This document shows positions 36,944 through 49,040 of a DNA stretch of 64,000 nucleotides, piece after piece. The stretch comes from Rhabdophis nuchalis (lineage: Eukaryota; Chordata; Lepidosauria; Squamata; Natricidae), in NCBI GenBank assembly GCA_039707465.1, contig CM077644.1, forward strand, positions 101,819,375 to 101,883,374, written 5' to 3'. Positions within the stretch are counted from its first letter, which is position 1. The number at the start of each line of letters is the position of its first letter. The notes under the pieces are model-generated. The model was not told the DNA's origin and searched no databases. It was given only the letters and a program-made list of their open reading frames with translations. The translations under genes were made by a program, and so were the position numbers.

Positions 36944-37799
36944 CTCTAGGCAGTCTTATACACTGGTTAACAGCTTTTACTGATTATAAATTCCTCCTAG
37001 TAATGTTTGAAATTTCTTTGTGTTAAATTCAACTCATTTATCCTTGTCCAGCCCTTGGTTTCCACATAGAACAGACATTTGTAAACCCTCATCTTTCCTT
37101 TTGCAAGTTAAATGTACCCAGTTCCTCTAACATTTCTCATTGAGCTTGGTTTCCAGGCTTAATATTCAGATAGCTTTCTTATAAAGCCACTCCAGCTTCT
37201 CCATGACTATTTTAAAGTGCAGAGCCCAAGATTGGAGGTAGGACTGCCAAGTGCAATTTAACAAGTGCAAAATAAGATGGTACTGTTTACTCCCTGTGAA
37301 CTGGATGCAGGAATTCTATTAATGCAGACCAAGATTGTATTGCCTTTTTAACAATGAATCATGTTGCTTGCTTATGTTCAGCTGATAAATTACCAGGACT
37401 CTTAGTTCCTTTTCACATGGACTGTCCCCAAGACACAGCTCCCACATACTTCTATGCTTGATTTTTTCCCCCATATAAGGCCTAAACTTATGATCAGAAG
37501 AAGCAGTAGCCAACTACTTCTTCATTGTTGCCATAAAAACTGGCATTAATGTAATCACCAAGAACTGAACCCTAGCGGAAGGAATTCCCCTGTTGCTATC
37601 ATGGCATTTCCTGTCAGTATTTTTCAATGCGTTTACTGTGACACAATGCACTACAAACTAGCCAACTAAAGTTGATGTGACCGAAGCAATTTATACATTC
37701 ATAAAGCTTTATCTTATCATGATGTACAAACCTACTGAGATTAATTTATGTTTCAGTGTGTTATGCAAGTCCAGACAACTGCTTCAATTGAACAAAATA

Positions 37800-38265
37800 T
37801 ACCGTATTTTTTGGAGTATAAGACGCACCAGAGTATAAGATGCACCAAGGTTTTGAAGAGGCAAATTACAAAAAAAAGTAGGTAGGTAGGTAGAGGGGGA
37901 GAGAGGGAGAAAAAGAAAGAGAAATACGGTAGGTAGGTAGATAAAAGGATAGAGAGAGAAATAGAGAAAAATACAGTAAGTAGGTAGGGGGAGAGAGAGT
38001 AGGTAGGTAGGTAAAGAGATATATATAGAGAGAAATAGGGAGAGGGAAATACAGTAGGTAGGTAGGGAGAGAGAGTGTCTGTATAGGTAGGTAGGTAGGT
38101 AAAGGGGGAAAGACAAATACAGTAGGTATGTAGGGGGAGAGGGAGAATGTGTGTGTGTAGGTAGGTAGGTAGGTAGGTAGAAGGATAGAGAGAGAAATAG
38201 AGAGAAATACAGTAGGTAAGTAGAGAGAGAGAGAGAGAGAGATTAGGTAGGTAGGTTGATGTTTC
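37800..38265 (+). mobile_element. One end of an ACCGTATTTTT-type TIR element with AGGT array
   Basis: Left terminus TACCGTATTTTTTGGAGTA, subterminal AAGACGCACC repeated twice, then CCAAGGTTTTGAAGAGGC leading into about 390 bp of AGGT array. It equals the right end of the element at 49910-50976 in reverse. The other terminus is missing. Confidence 0.7.
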
Positions 38266-38680
38266 CAGATGTATTTATCCATGTCCTGCAGAAGGAAATC
38301 GCTGACAAACCTTAAGACTTTGTTTCTTGTGGCACAGAAACAGTTAAAGAGCCTTCCGAAAGATTGGGGGGGGGGGAGCCTTTGCACTCAAACCTCTCCA
38401 AAACAGCCCATTTCTCCATGAAAATATATATAGGATTGGGAAGATATATATATTTCACAGCATCTTGTCTAAAACTTTTACAATAGCATGTATATTTCTG
38501 AGATCTATTTTGTGGTATTAAAACAAAATGTTAAGGAATATCTGCATTGCACGCGTCAATAAATCTTGTTCTGCATTCATGCCATCTTGACTCTTAAGCC
38601 TCCTGGTCACACCAGCACAGCCAATAAATTTAAAACTACTGGACTTTCAACTCTCTTTGTTTCAGAATCAAGTTATATAT

Positions 38681-39020
<340 letters not shown>

Positions 39021-39509
39021 AAATTACAAGGTTAAATGCTTTCTGTGCCATGGAGGAAACAGATATAATTGAATCCAGTGAACTGGATCCTTCTCAATGA
39101 CTCCCAAATAGCAGCAGCAAATCCTGAGAGTTTCTGAAGTTGCTGAAGACTAAAACAAACTTGAGCAGAGATGAATTAATCATCATAATTTGAGAACCAG
39201 TTTGCCATACGGGCCAATTAGTGAGTCACTGGAATGACAAACTCCAGGGATGCTGATCACATTGGATGTGGTGCAAAAGATTATTCCTGACTCTGACTCA
39301 GAAACTACATGAAATACATATAAGAATATGTCATAAATCTGTGACTGCACGTCTCTCTGTGTTGAAAATGGTGTGTGTGTGTGTGTGTGATATAAGATAG
39401 GCTTCTTATAAGCAGCGGCTCCAGCCATAGAGAGCTTGTCCCCAACAGGTTGCTTTAGTGCCTTCTTGGTTACCTTCCCAACAGTCAGTGAAAACCAGCT
39501 ATTTGGTTG

Positions 39510-39911
39510 GTTAGTTTCTGTTTTAACTGCTTATGACCACCATTCGGACCAGAATTGCCATTGCTCATCAAGGGGGTTGTTAAGTGAGTTGCACCTGATT
39601 TTATGACTTTTTGCCATGGTTGTTAAGTGAATCTCTGCAGTAGTTAAAGGAATCATATAATCATTGAGAAAATCCAGCTTTCCCCATTGACTTTGTTTGT
39701 AAGAAGCTGGCTGGGAAGGTCACAAATGGCCTCGGGACGCTGCAGCTGTCATAAATATAAGCCAGCTGCCACTTGCCCAAATTTTGATCATGTGACCTTG
39801 GGGATGCTGCAATGGTCATAAGTGAAATATCAGTCATCAGTCATAAGTCATTTTTTTCAGTACTGTTGTATCTTTTGTTTGTTGTGTCAGTCACTAAACA
39901 AACCTACAGTA
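39510..39911 (+). mobile_element. TIR MITE of the AGTCCTCAA family (copy 4)
   Basis: Shares GACCAGAATTGCCATTGCTC, GTTGTTAAGTGAGTTGCACC and TTTGATCATGTGACCTTGGG with the family. Both ends are worn. Confidence 0.65.
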
Positions 39912-40643
39912 TATATTTGTTATCTATCATAAAGAGTGATCCTCCAAGAAAAACAAGTTTTTGAAATGTTATGTTTTAAAACAACATTTTGAAATAACCT
40001 ATAAAATCTCTTTCTCCTTCAGAGTAAGATAAATCTGTGCACAGGTAGAATTTTTAGTAGGTAAAATCAGTTTTTCTTTCTTTTAAAGCAGATGCTACTT
40101 CCGTTTTATTTTCTTTGCATAGAGTCCACACATGCCTTGCCTCAAGTGAACAAAATGCACACAAGGGGTAGATAACAAGGGAAAGTCTAGCCAGCCTCAC
40201 ATATGCTACTGAAGGAAAGAAATATTTTAAAAAATAGGCTGAAATAGGTAAATAGCAGTCTCAATTCCATCACTGGAAATTCAGTCTTCTGTATCTTTTA
40301 ATCACAGCAGAACAACAATTTCTCATAGAAATAATTCCCCAATAACTATTGAATAACTAGGCTATTGATCTCCATGTAAATCATACAGAGAAACAGAAGT
40401 TGCTGTTGTGCACTGATGACATGCCAGCTGCAGCTTGGTACACAATTAATAATGAGACATAGTAAATAAAATTTGGCACTCAGGAATTGCTTCATAAATA
40501 TATCTCAAATAGGCATGTTAAATGTCAGATGCTGACTCCTCATACATTACAGTAAAGCATTGATTCTTTCGTTTATTGAAACTGGAGTGGAATGGTTAGC
40601 CTTTTGTGCCAAAACTAAAGAAGCAATGTTATACTTTATAGCA

Positions 40644-40721
40644 CAGGAGTGTCCATGTTTGGTGGGGAATTCTGGGAGCTGAAGTCCACAAATCTTAAAG
40701 TTGCCAAGGTTGGATACCTCT
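40644..40721. mobile_element. Very short hAT remnant
   Basis: CAGGAGTGTCCATG at the left and GGTTGGATACCTCTG at the right, with a loose TSD (TTATAGCA/GTTTAGCA). The interior GAATTCTGGGAGCTGAAGTC matches part of the element at 13224. Confidence 0.5.
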
Positions 40722-41249
40722 GGTTTAGCACAATGTATCAACACAGTGTAGACTAAAACTAAACAACTGGCTTACTGTACTGTGATTTATGAATCAAGCC
40801 TATCTTTGTGGAAGCGACATACAAGTAATTTATTATGTAGCAAAGACTATAGTGTGCTTCATATAAAACTGAAATATGTAATCTATATAAATAAAAAGTT
40901 AACTATGAGTTTGCTCAAAACCGCTAATCTCAGAAACTACTGCACCAATCGCCACCAAATTTTCACACAACGTTCCTTACAAGTGCAGCACCAATGATAC
41001 GTACAGACTGTGTGGATGGCACACTGGTGCCAGGTACACACCACACAAATGTAAAACTGCAGCTCTTCTGTGTGTTTTCCCCATTCGCTCACACGCCCCC
41101 CTCCCCTTCGCGGCCCCTCCCACCTGGCTGCTTTTCAGCTCATGTCACTTGCATGAGCGGTGGAGAGGTCTGGGTCATATCCACGATGGTCGCCTCCTCA
41201 GAAGCCTCTCTCTCCTCCACCGCTGCCGCCCGCGCCGCCAACTCCCCCC

Positions 41250-41430
41250 CGCCAAGGCCGCTGCCGAGTCAGCGGCCTCTCTCGCCGCCCCACCGCCCAC
41301 TGCCCCCCACAAGGCCGCTGCCAAGTCAGCAGCCTCTCTTCCTCTGCTGCCACCCCCCCCTCCACCAACTCGCCATCCCCCTCCACCAACTCCCCTCCAC
41401 AAGGCCACTGCAGAGTCAGCGGCCTCTCTC
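41250..41430. repeat. Three-copy GC-rich hairpin unit in Helitron copy 3
   Basis: AAGGCCGCTGCCGAGTCAGC and two variants recur at about 41254, 41311 and 41401. In the first copy GGCCGCTG (41256-41263) and CAGCGGCC (41270-41277) form a perfect 8-bp stem with a 6-nt loop. Confidence 0.8.
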
Positions 41431-41439
41431 TCTTCTCTA

Positions 41440-41590
41440 GGTAGGTAGGTAGGTAAGTATGTAGGTAGGTAGAGGGAGAGAGGGAGAGAGGGAGAAATAC
41501 AGTAGGTAGGTAAATAGAGAGATAGAGAGAGGGGAAAAATAGGTAGAGGGATAGAGAGGGGGAGAAATACAGTAGGTAAGTAGGTAGAGT
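41440..41590. repeat. AGGT array in Helitron copy 3
   Basis: Short AGGT runs with GAGAAATACAGT spacers, as in the other copies. Confidence 0.85.
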
Positions 41591-41715
41591 AAGAGAGGGA
41601 GGGGAGGGAGAAGGAGGGGAAACCGAGGCAGAGAAGGAAGGGGGTCGCTGAGAGGGTCTATGAGGGGAAAATTTTTTGTTTAACCAAACTTGGCCACAGC
41701 AACGCGTACAGCTAG

Positions 41716-42879
41716 TAAAAAAATATAAAATGCGATTTACTGTATATGAGATTTTATAACAAAAAGCATTCTTCCTACAACAACATTCAGTAAAGATTTG
41801 ATTAATCCCACTGTTATTAAATTTGCTTCTGACAATATGATACTAACTTTTCTTTCCAATTTTTTTCCATGGTGCTGTTTACATTATTGATTTTAAAAGC
41901 ATTTATCTATTTGTCACCAGCCATTTTTTAATTAACTGGTTTGACAGAGTTTCATAAATGTGAGACCTGAGTTCTATTATCTATTCCCAGTAGACTGGCT
42001 ATATTTCAATTATCAGTTTTGGGTTTGAAAATCCTGATGACCACTAGATGGGAAGAAAGAGAAAGAGAAAATGATTTAATTCTTTGCTGCCAACTGGGGG
42101 TTTTCCGGATTTTTTAAAAAGCCTGACAGCCATAATATAAAGGATTGACAATATAACCTTGAGCAATGGGAGAAAAACTGCAGGCAAGACAATGCTCAAG
42201 CAAGAGAATCTGAATTCAAATCAAAAATATAATTTCAGAAAACATCTTATATTTTACCTTCCCTTAGTTTTCTTTAGGCTAAAGAATGGAGGTACATTCA
42301 GATATGTAAGATTCTGTTACTATAACCCTATAATAAAAGGACATATTAGCATTTGTAACTTTGGTTACTTGTCTGATCTATTGGTACCTCATAAGGCAAA
42401 TATCTAGGCTTTCTGTATAAATGCATTGTATATTAAATCAGACTATTAAATCATTTTGTTCACAGAATGCATTATTCTAAGCTACACTTGTTACTGTTGC
42501 CTAACATTAACATAATCTGCTGATTCAAATCCAAACAATGTTATGACTGATTCAAATATTATATCAGATCATGTTTAAGTGTGGCTTGGTATTGTACGCT
42601 GCAGTCATTGTGATTTATAAATCATGATTGATGGGTAATCATGATGTGTTAATCAAAGCAATTGAGACTTGGCATGGTGACCATGGAGATGATTCTACTC
42701 TCAAAATGACACTTTAGGGCACTGCATGTCAGAACAAGAAGATAAGGATAGTTTTCCCCCGCATGCCATCACTCTGCTAAACAACTAATTCTCACAACAC
42801 TGTCAAACTATCTAGAAAGGCAGTATTACATTATTCCCCTCTTCCCTATTGCCCATCTCTTTATCATCTTATGACTATG
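41716..42879. other. Intergenic, nothing recognised
   Basis: AT-rich. Only short chance frames. Confidence 0.5.
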
Positions 42880-43125
42880 ACTTTATTGCTTGTATCTTAC
42901 GATTTATATTGTTTACTTAGTATCCTAGTATGATTTATGTTGATTGCTTATTTAATATCCATGACTATCACTAAGTGGTGTATCTAAGTGTTTTATGATG
43001 AATGTATTTTTACAGTGACTATGATAATGACCTATCACTGTTGTATGTACACTGAGAGTTTATACATCAGAGACAAATTCCTTGTGTGTTTTGGCCAATA
43101 AAGAGTTCTAATTCTAATTATGCAG
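42880..43125 (+). mobile_element. Probable LINE 3' end with TTCTA tail
   Basis: The segment ends GACAAATTCCTTGTGTG, GGCCAATAAAGAGTTC and a short TTCTAA repeat, a common squamate retroelement tail. No coding part is visible. The clade is unassigned. Confidence 0.5.
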
Positions 43126-43599
43126 AGAGAGAGTTTTGGGATTGTTTCTATGTCCTTGACCTCTGTATGCTTCCTTTTTCAAAATTAGTGATGTTTATCA
43201 TAATGTTAAACTAGGCTAAACAACATTTTCAAAAGTTCTATTTTACCTCCCAACCCACATTTTTTTAAAAAAATTAAAATTTTCAATTCTGGTTTTGGGA
43301 AGTAAAACTGGTATTTGCATTTTGCCTGATTTGGAACAACCCTAATAATTAGGAACAGAGAAAAAGAAACAAAGTTTAGTCAGGAAAGTGAAGAGGATAC
43401 AAGGGACACTGCACACTGAACAGGACTGCAATCTAACACAAAGTAGGACAGGGTTTGGGGCATGCTATCTATCTATATAAATAAAAATGTAACAAGACTT
43501 TGTTCAAAACCGCTAATCTCCAAAAGGACTGCACCAATCGCTTCCAAATTTTCACACAACGTTCCTTTCAAGTACGGCACCAATTATATATATATGTAT

Positions 43600-43859
43600 G
43601 TTACGTTTTTGAGCTGATCAATAAATAAGTCAGGGAGACTAGGATCTATTTCGAGCTTTTTAGCTCTCATCAGCTAGCCATATCCTTACTGGGATTCGAA
43701 CAGGGATTGTATTACATAACACACATTAAAAAAAATTACACAACGGAATTCATGGCTTTCTGTCTAGATGGTCTCTGGTGATGAGCCGAAAGGCAGAAAA
43801 GGAAAAGCAGTGTGCTTCCTCCATTGATTGGGGCCCTAACAGGGTGTTGTGGAAACAAT

Positions 43860-43893
<34 letters not shown>
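43600..43893 (-). mobile_element. Insert of unknown family inside Helitron copy 4, ending in a CA run
   Basis: It splits the Helitron sequence that in copy 1 is continuous across ATATATAGATTGTGTAG. On the minus strand it contains GTTCGAATCCC, which fits a pol III B box, so it may be a tRNA-derived SINE. The plus-strand right end is an AC dinucleotide run (about 43863-43893). I do not recognise the family. Confidence 0.4.
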
Positions 43894-43898
<5 letters not shown>

Positions 43899-44039
43899 TG
43901 TGTAGATGTCACACCTGTGCCAGGTACACACAACGGAAATGTAAAAAATGTTGGTAATTGGATACAGAGAGAGCAGTGAGCCACAGGACGACATAATACA
44001 AAATGTCATAACACTCTGTCCATAAGATTCAAGGAGAAA

Positions 44040-44340
44040 TACAGTAGGTAGGTATGCAGGTAGGTAGGTAGGTAGAGGGATAGAGGGAGAAATACTGTAG
44101 GTAGGTAGTAGGTAGGTAGTAGGTAGAGGGACAGAGAGAGAGAGGGGGAGAAATACAGTAGAGGGTGAGAGAGACAGAAGGCGAGGGCAACGGAGGCCAT
44201 CGCCTGTCCCTTCGGAACAGCACTCGCCTATCTCTCAGGACCGACTGATCCATGTTCAACTGCTGTTCACATGGAACCCTTCTCCACTTCAAAGTAGGTA
44301 AGTAGGGAGAGGGAGAGAGGGAGAGGTAGGTAGGTTGGGA
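44040..44340. repeat. AGGT array in Helitron copy 4, split by the rRNA fragment
   Basis: AGGT runs at 44044-44160 and again at 44294-44335, with the 28S-like segment between them. Confidence 0.85.
44182..44290 (-). pseudogene. 28S rRNA-derived fragment inside Helitron copy 4
   Basis: On the minus strand the segment reads GAAGTGGAGAAGGGTTCC, then the conserved vertebrate 28S stretch through CAGCAGTTGAACATGG, TCAGTCGGTCCTGAGAG and ending GCCTCCGTTGCCCTCG. Against the mammalian 28S sequence I know, I count about five differences in 109 bp, all C/T or G/A. It is far too short to be a functional rRNA, has no poly(A) tail and is flanked on one side by the AGGT array. It is a captured or inserted rDNA piece. 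Confidence 0.85.
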
Positions 44341-44996
44341 GGTTATACGGTGGTTGTGTATGCGTGTTTGTGTGTGCAGGTGTAGATCTTCACACAGATT
44401 GGTTGACCATTTAACCAGACTGGGCCACAGCAACGCGTGGCCGGGAATGGCTAGTTGAATATATTTACCTTCTGGATTAAGGGAAAACAATTGTTAATCA
44501 AAAGACTCTATTAAAATGGATTTTAATCCTTTTAATTTTTCTTAGCTGGAAAAACAGGGGAAGAACTGGAATCACAGGCCAAGCCTTGCCCCTTATATAT
44601 GAACCCTTTATATATTTTCTGTTCATGGAAAGGGAGTTCTTGTTCTTTAGCAGACAGATCCAATTCATACAGTTCTCTTGTTTCAACCATAGCTAAAGAA
44701 GCACACAGATCAATGGAGGAACTTTCAAGCTGTATGAGGCTCAAGTGAAAGTTATAGAAAATGAGTTTTAATATCTGCTCTACCATTGCTGACTAAAATA
44801 AATGTAATTTAAATTTTATTAAGCAAGGGCAAGGACTGTAGGACCTTTAAAAAGCCAGGTTCACAGCAATGCTATTAAATTTAAAGATTTTTTTTAAAAA
44901 ATCAGAATGGTAAGAGGCCCTTGCAGCTATTTAAGAATGTCCATTATCCCATAACAGTAAGGCATGATGAAAATACATAATAGCATATGCTATTTC

Positions 44997-45834
44997 CAGT
45001 GGCGTAGCGTGGGTTGTCAGCACCCGGGGCAAGGCAAGTAATTTGCGCCCCCTAACCCCTGGATTTTAGCACTCGAGTCTCTTCCACTCCATTGCCCGCC
45101 GCAGGGCCCCCGCCCGCCGCCGCCCCCTCCTCGGCAGCGGCTGTGGCACCCGGCGGCGAGGCAACCCCTTCGCTCATCCTTCTCGGTGCCTTTCTAGCCC
45201 CCCCCCCGGGGGAAGCAGCGGCATCGAGGACGGGGAGGGCGCAGCATGCGGAGCGGCGGGAAAGCGAGAAACGGGAAGGGGGGAGAGGAAGGGTGCAGGA
45301 AGATCCGACGGCAGCGGGGTAGGGGAGGCAGCCGCAGCCGGCAGGTACCCGAAAGAGCTGGCCTCCCTTCGATCCGGAGAGCGGGACGCCTCTCCCGCCC
45401 TGTCAGCTACATCTCCGTGCATTCACAAGACCGCTGCTGAATCAGCTGGAACGCGCGAGCTCTCCCCACCTTCCGCCCGCCGAGCTCTCTTCCTTTTCCC
45501 TGCGATTTCCCGCCCCCTCCCGGTTTCCTGGATTCCGGATCCCCCCTCCCCCGCCCGAGAAATAATACTAATAAAAATATGAAAAATCCCCTAAGATCCT
45601 TTCCCCAAGGAAGAAGACGGGGCGACGGGGAGAAAACGCCTCCTCTTGCAGCCGCTCTTGCTTCTCCGCTTCTCCGGTCCCCGCGGCGGTGGCCACATTC
45701 CCCGGCTGCCGCTGTTCCTGCCTTACTCGATCCCCTTTCCCGATGCGACGGGAAGCTGCGAGTGCGAGCGCGCCCCCCCAGATGTTGCGCCCGGTGCGGC
45801 CCGCACCCCCTGCACCCCCCACGCTACGCCACTG
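44997..45834. mobile_element. GC-rich hAT-type element (838 bp) with perfect TIRs and 8-bp TSD
   Basis: The left terminus CAGTGGCGTAGCGTGGG is the exact complement of the right terminus CCCACGCTACGCCACTG. GCTATTTC is duplicated at 44989-44996 and 45835-45842. The interior is strongly GC- and CpG-rich for most of its length and carries no transposase. Open frames within it are composition artefacts. Confidence 0.88.
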
Positions 45835-45842
45835 GCTATTTC

Positions 45843-47650
45843 CTCAAATTTCTACATTGTAGGACTAGGAAAAACACCAGCACCCATTTGATTTTTATAA
45901 TTCCAATTGACATTGAAATGATATTGTAATCTCTGACATTTAGATAGGCATATTAGGTAAAATATCAGGAAAGAAGTCAGTATTTATTAGCAAGTGGCTG
46001 TTACTGTGAGGGAAAGAACTGTCAATTGAAGTCAGTACTGTAAATCCCATTGAGGTCAATGGACATGATTTCTGAGTAAACCTATTTTAAGATTATATCA
46101 CACAGATATATCTATAGATTGAAAGATCCAATCCCTTGCACTAGATACTAAATTAATAGCAAAAATTATATACTATGAACCCAGCCAATTTTTGTATGTA
46201 AATCCAACCAACTTTGATTTTTTTCACTAAGAGGGCTACTCTAATCATAGATTGAGCAATGCCTATGTAACTTCCAACATTCTAGGTAATTTCATTTAAA
46301 GGCATAACATTGAAAAAGACATTTGCCAAAGACTGAATGAACAATTGCAGTTAAGAAGGGAACATCAAATAAGCATTAAATGTGATACCTAACATACTGT
46401 GTAACGTATGCAAAGTATTTAAAATTAGAATGCTGCTATATCTATAGTTAGCTTGTTAATTGTTCTTTTCTAGTATAGGAAACTTTGCCTATTGGCTTTC
46501 TTCATATTAAGTTAGAGAGAACCATATGCTTCTTAAAGATAAGAAACTGGAGGGTGGAGAAAGATGTACAGTTTGTTTAGAGCTGCTGCTGTTCAACAAC
46601 TCAAGATAGAAACATGGTTAAAAAATATATAAAGAGTGCAATAGCACCTTTAACTGACTCATTACAAGAAGTGTGGGTTTCCTTGGCAACAGCCAGCCTA
46701 TTTCCCCACATGCATGAACCACGTAAGGTGATAACTAGCTTTCTATACCAGCAGGAATTATATTTAAACATTTGATTTTTACAGAAACCAGCTCTAATTT
46801 GAAGAATCCTATATATCTAGAAAGTTGTATGTTAGTATAATTCTGTCACTTTGCAAGATTCAGCCATTAAACTCTACATAGTCCCTCCCCTCTATTAGAA
46901 TGCATAAGCAGAAAAATAATAGTCATGCATGTATAACTTTATCTGGACTGCTCTTGAATCAAGATTGCAGAATACAAAGGACTGGGAGACATTCAAGAAC
47001 TGAATGAAAAGGAGGTTCCAAAAGTGCCTGCCAATTATTAATTTGGGGGGGAAGGCGTCGAACTCACCCCAGAACTTAAACCCAGGGCACTCCAACAATG
47101 TGGCTTCAGAATGCCTTAATATAGCCACCATATATTTATGATGTGCAAAAAATGAAGAGAAATCTGGATATTCTCAGATATTCTGCAACTGTTCTTTAAA
47201 GGCGTAGAGACATCTAGGAAGTGGAATGCTCAGCTCTTAGCACTGAAACCTGAAAGCAGGATAGACTGATTTGAGATACAATAGCTAAAAATGGTGTAGG
47301 ATAGCCTTTTTTCTATTTAAGAAATAAAAAAATAATACCCTCTAAATAGGTTGTCTATTCATTTGAAAATAGAATTTAAGTAGGGAATATTACTCTAGAG
47401 TTGGTGGGGGCACCTAGTTGACAAACAGTTAAACATGATCAGATCTGCTATTGGTTATTAAAATTTCCATCAAGAAATCCCAGATGTACAGACTAACAGA
47501 CAAAAGTGGGAATTTGGAATATCCCAGAAGTTTGCAAGAGGAAACCAATTCTGCATGTTCCATGAAAACTACATAATCAAACAATCACCAAGAACTAAGT
47601 TCTTGTTTATTAGGCTTTACTAAAAGACAACATACATATAGCAACAAACA
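45843..47650. other. Intergenic, nothing recognised
   Basis: AT-rich unique-looking DNA between two hAT elements. Confidence 0.5.
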
Positions 47651-47658
47651 CTTAGAAC

Positions 47659-47887
47659 GGGGTAGTCAACCTTTTTATACCTACCTCCCACTTTTGTATC
47701 TCTGTTACTCTGTAGTAAAATTTTCTAACTGCCCACCGATTCCACAGTAATGGTGATTTATAAAGTAGGTAAGTCAATTAAATTAAAAAAAGGAAAGTGC
47801 TTCAGTGCCGGACAAAACCCCTGCCGCCCACCATGAAAGCTGGAACACCCACTAGTGGGCAGTAGGAACCAGGTTGACTACCACTGA
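47659..47887. mobile_element. hAT element (about 229 bp)
   Basis: GGTAGTCAACCTTTTTATAC at the left and AGGTTGACTACCACTGA at the right form TIRs. CTTAGAAC is duplicated exactly (47651-47658, 47888-47895). Confidence 0.85.
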
Positions 47888-48129
47888 CTTAGAACATGTG
47901 ATCAAGCAAAGCCAGATAGCAAGACAGTTTCTATGTTGAGATAGGACTCATCATCATCATCATACAGGTCAATAGATCACAGTTGAGTCTTATGCAGTAA
48001 TAAACTGAATGGTCATCATGGTGTCAAGATTCCCATTTTATCCTTCTTGAATCTGAATACTTATGTCGTCCAAGTGGCACAAATCTCAAAAAAACCAAGT
48101 CATTAAAACGTTTTATAAAATTCAAGATT

Positions 48130-49040
48130 TGCAGGAGATAAGTATTTCCTCCTTGTCCCACTCCATCTCTTTACCCCCTCCCTTTCCTCCTATCTATCCC
48201 CCTCCCTCTCCTCTTAATTTCCCTCTCCCTCCCTTCTCCCTTCCCTCTGGTAACCTGCATGGATGAAGTCATGAAAACATTAACACCCCCCCCCCCAATC
48301 CATATGTTTCTACCCAACCTCCTTCTTCCTGTCCTATCCGCTCCCCGCTCTCCTCCATCTTCTCCTTAGCCCATTGTACCTTTTTGTCCCCTTTCCTTCT
48401 TCCTTCCTATCCCCTTGCCCTTCCTGCCTCTCTCCCTCTCATCCCTATTTCCCTCTCATCCCTCTCCCTTACTTCTGATAATAACCTGCATGAAGTCCTA
48501 AACACAGTATAATTCCCCCCTCGTTCCTACCTGCTCCTTTTCCTTTCCCTTTCCTTGCTACTTCTCCTTGATCACTCTTACCTCTTCATCCCCACTCCTT
48601 CGTCTTCCCTATCCCCCCCCCTCTTCCCCCTCCCACCATCTCCCTTACCTCATATAATAGCCTGCATGGATGAAGTCACAAAGGTATTAAAATCCCCCCT
48701 GCCTATTTATGACTACTCTCTCTCCTCTACCTGCCCTGTCCCCCTTCCCTATTCTTTCCTACTGGGTCCACTCCACTTCATCCCCCTCCTCTTTCCCTTC
48801 TTGATCTCCTTTCCTCTCTTCCCTTCTCTCCCTCACCATCCTACTCCACCTTTTTGTCCCCCCTCCCCATCTTCCTTCCCCCCTCCCCTGCTCTTCTCCT
48901 ACCTTTTTGCCTTTTCTTCCTTCTATTCCCCATACCCATTATCCTTCCTGTTATTCTTCCCCTGATCCTGACTCTCAACTAACTGTCCCTTTTAGCCTGT
49001 CCCCCCTTTCACTCTCACTCTCATCCGTCTCCTAACAATC
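48130..49040. repeat. Pyrimidine-rich region with an irregular tandem unit
   Basis: About 900 bp of almost pure C/T on the plus strand, broken at intervals by a conserved 35-bp island: TAACCTGCATGGATGAAGTC at 48251, a worn copy at 48481, TAGCCTGCATGGATGAAGTC at 48658 and an outlier at 49206. Spacing is about 230, 176 and 548 bp. It could form triplex or promoter-like polypurine structure. The reading frames across it are artefacts. Confidence 0.75.

Larger units (their letters stand above)
40882..41715 (+). mobile_element. Nonautonomous Helitron copy 3 with GC-rich payload
   Basis: 5' TCTATATAAATAAAAAG at 40882 and 3' CTAG at 41712-41715, inserted between A (40881) and T (41716). The right arm of the 3' hairpin is lost (GCCACAGCAACGCGTACAG). 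The interior has a GC-rich segment at about 41085-41440 absent from the other copies, then an AGGT array (41440-41590). Confidence 0.78.
43472..44454 (+). mobile_element. Nonautonomous Helitron copy 4 carrying a 28S rRNA fragment
   Basis: 5' TCTATATAAATAAAAATG at 43472 and 3' CTAG at 44451-44454, with A before and T after. The 3' hairpin is intact (GGGCCAC...GTGGCC). The interior holds an unrelated insert of about 290 bp with a CA run (43600-43893), AGGT arrays and a 109-bp segment matching antisense 28S rRNA. Confidence 0.82.

Noticed and set aside
45092..45929. A second CpG island or gene start
   Set aside because: The GC-rich block is bounded by perfect TIRs and an 8-bp TSD, so it is a transposon.
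48555..48965. A 136-codon Pro/Ser/Phe frame
   Set aside because: It is an artefact of the C/T-only tract.
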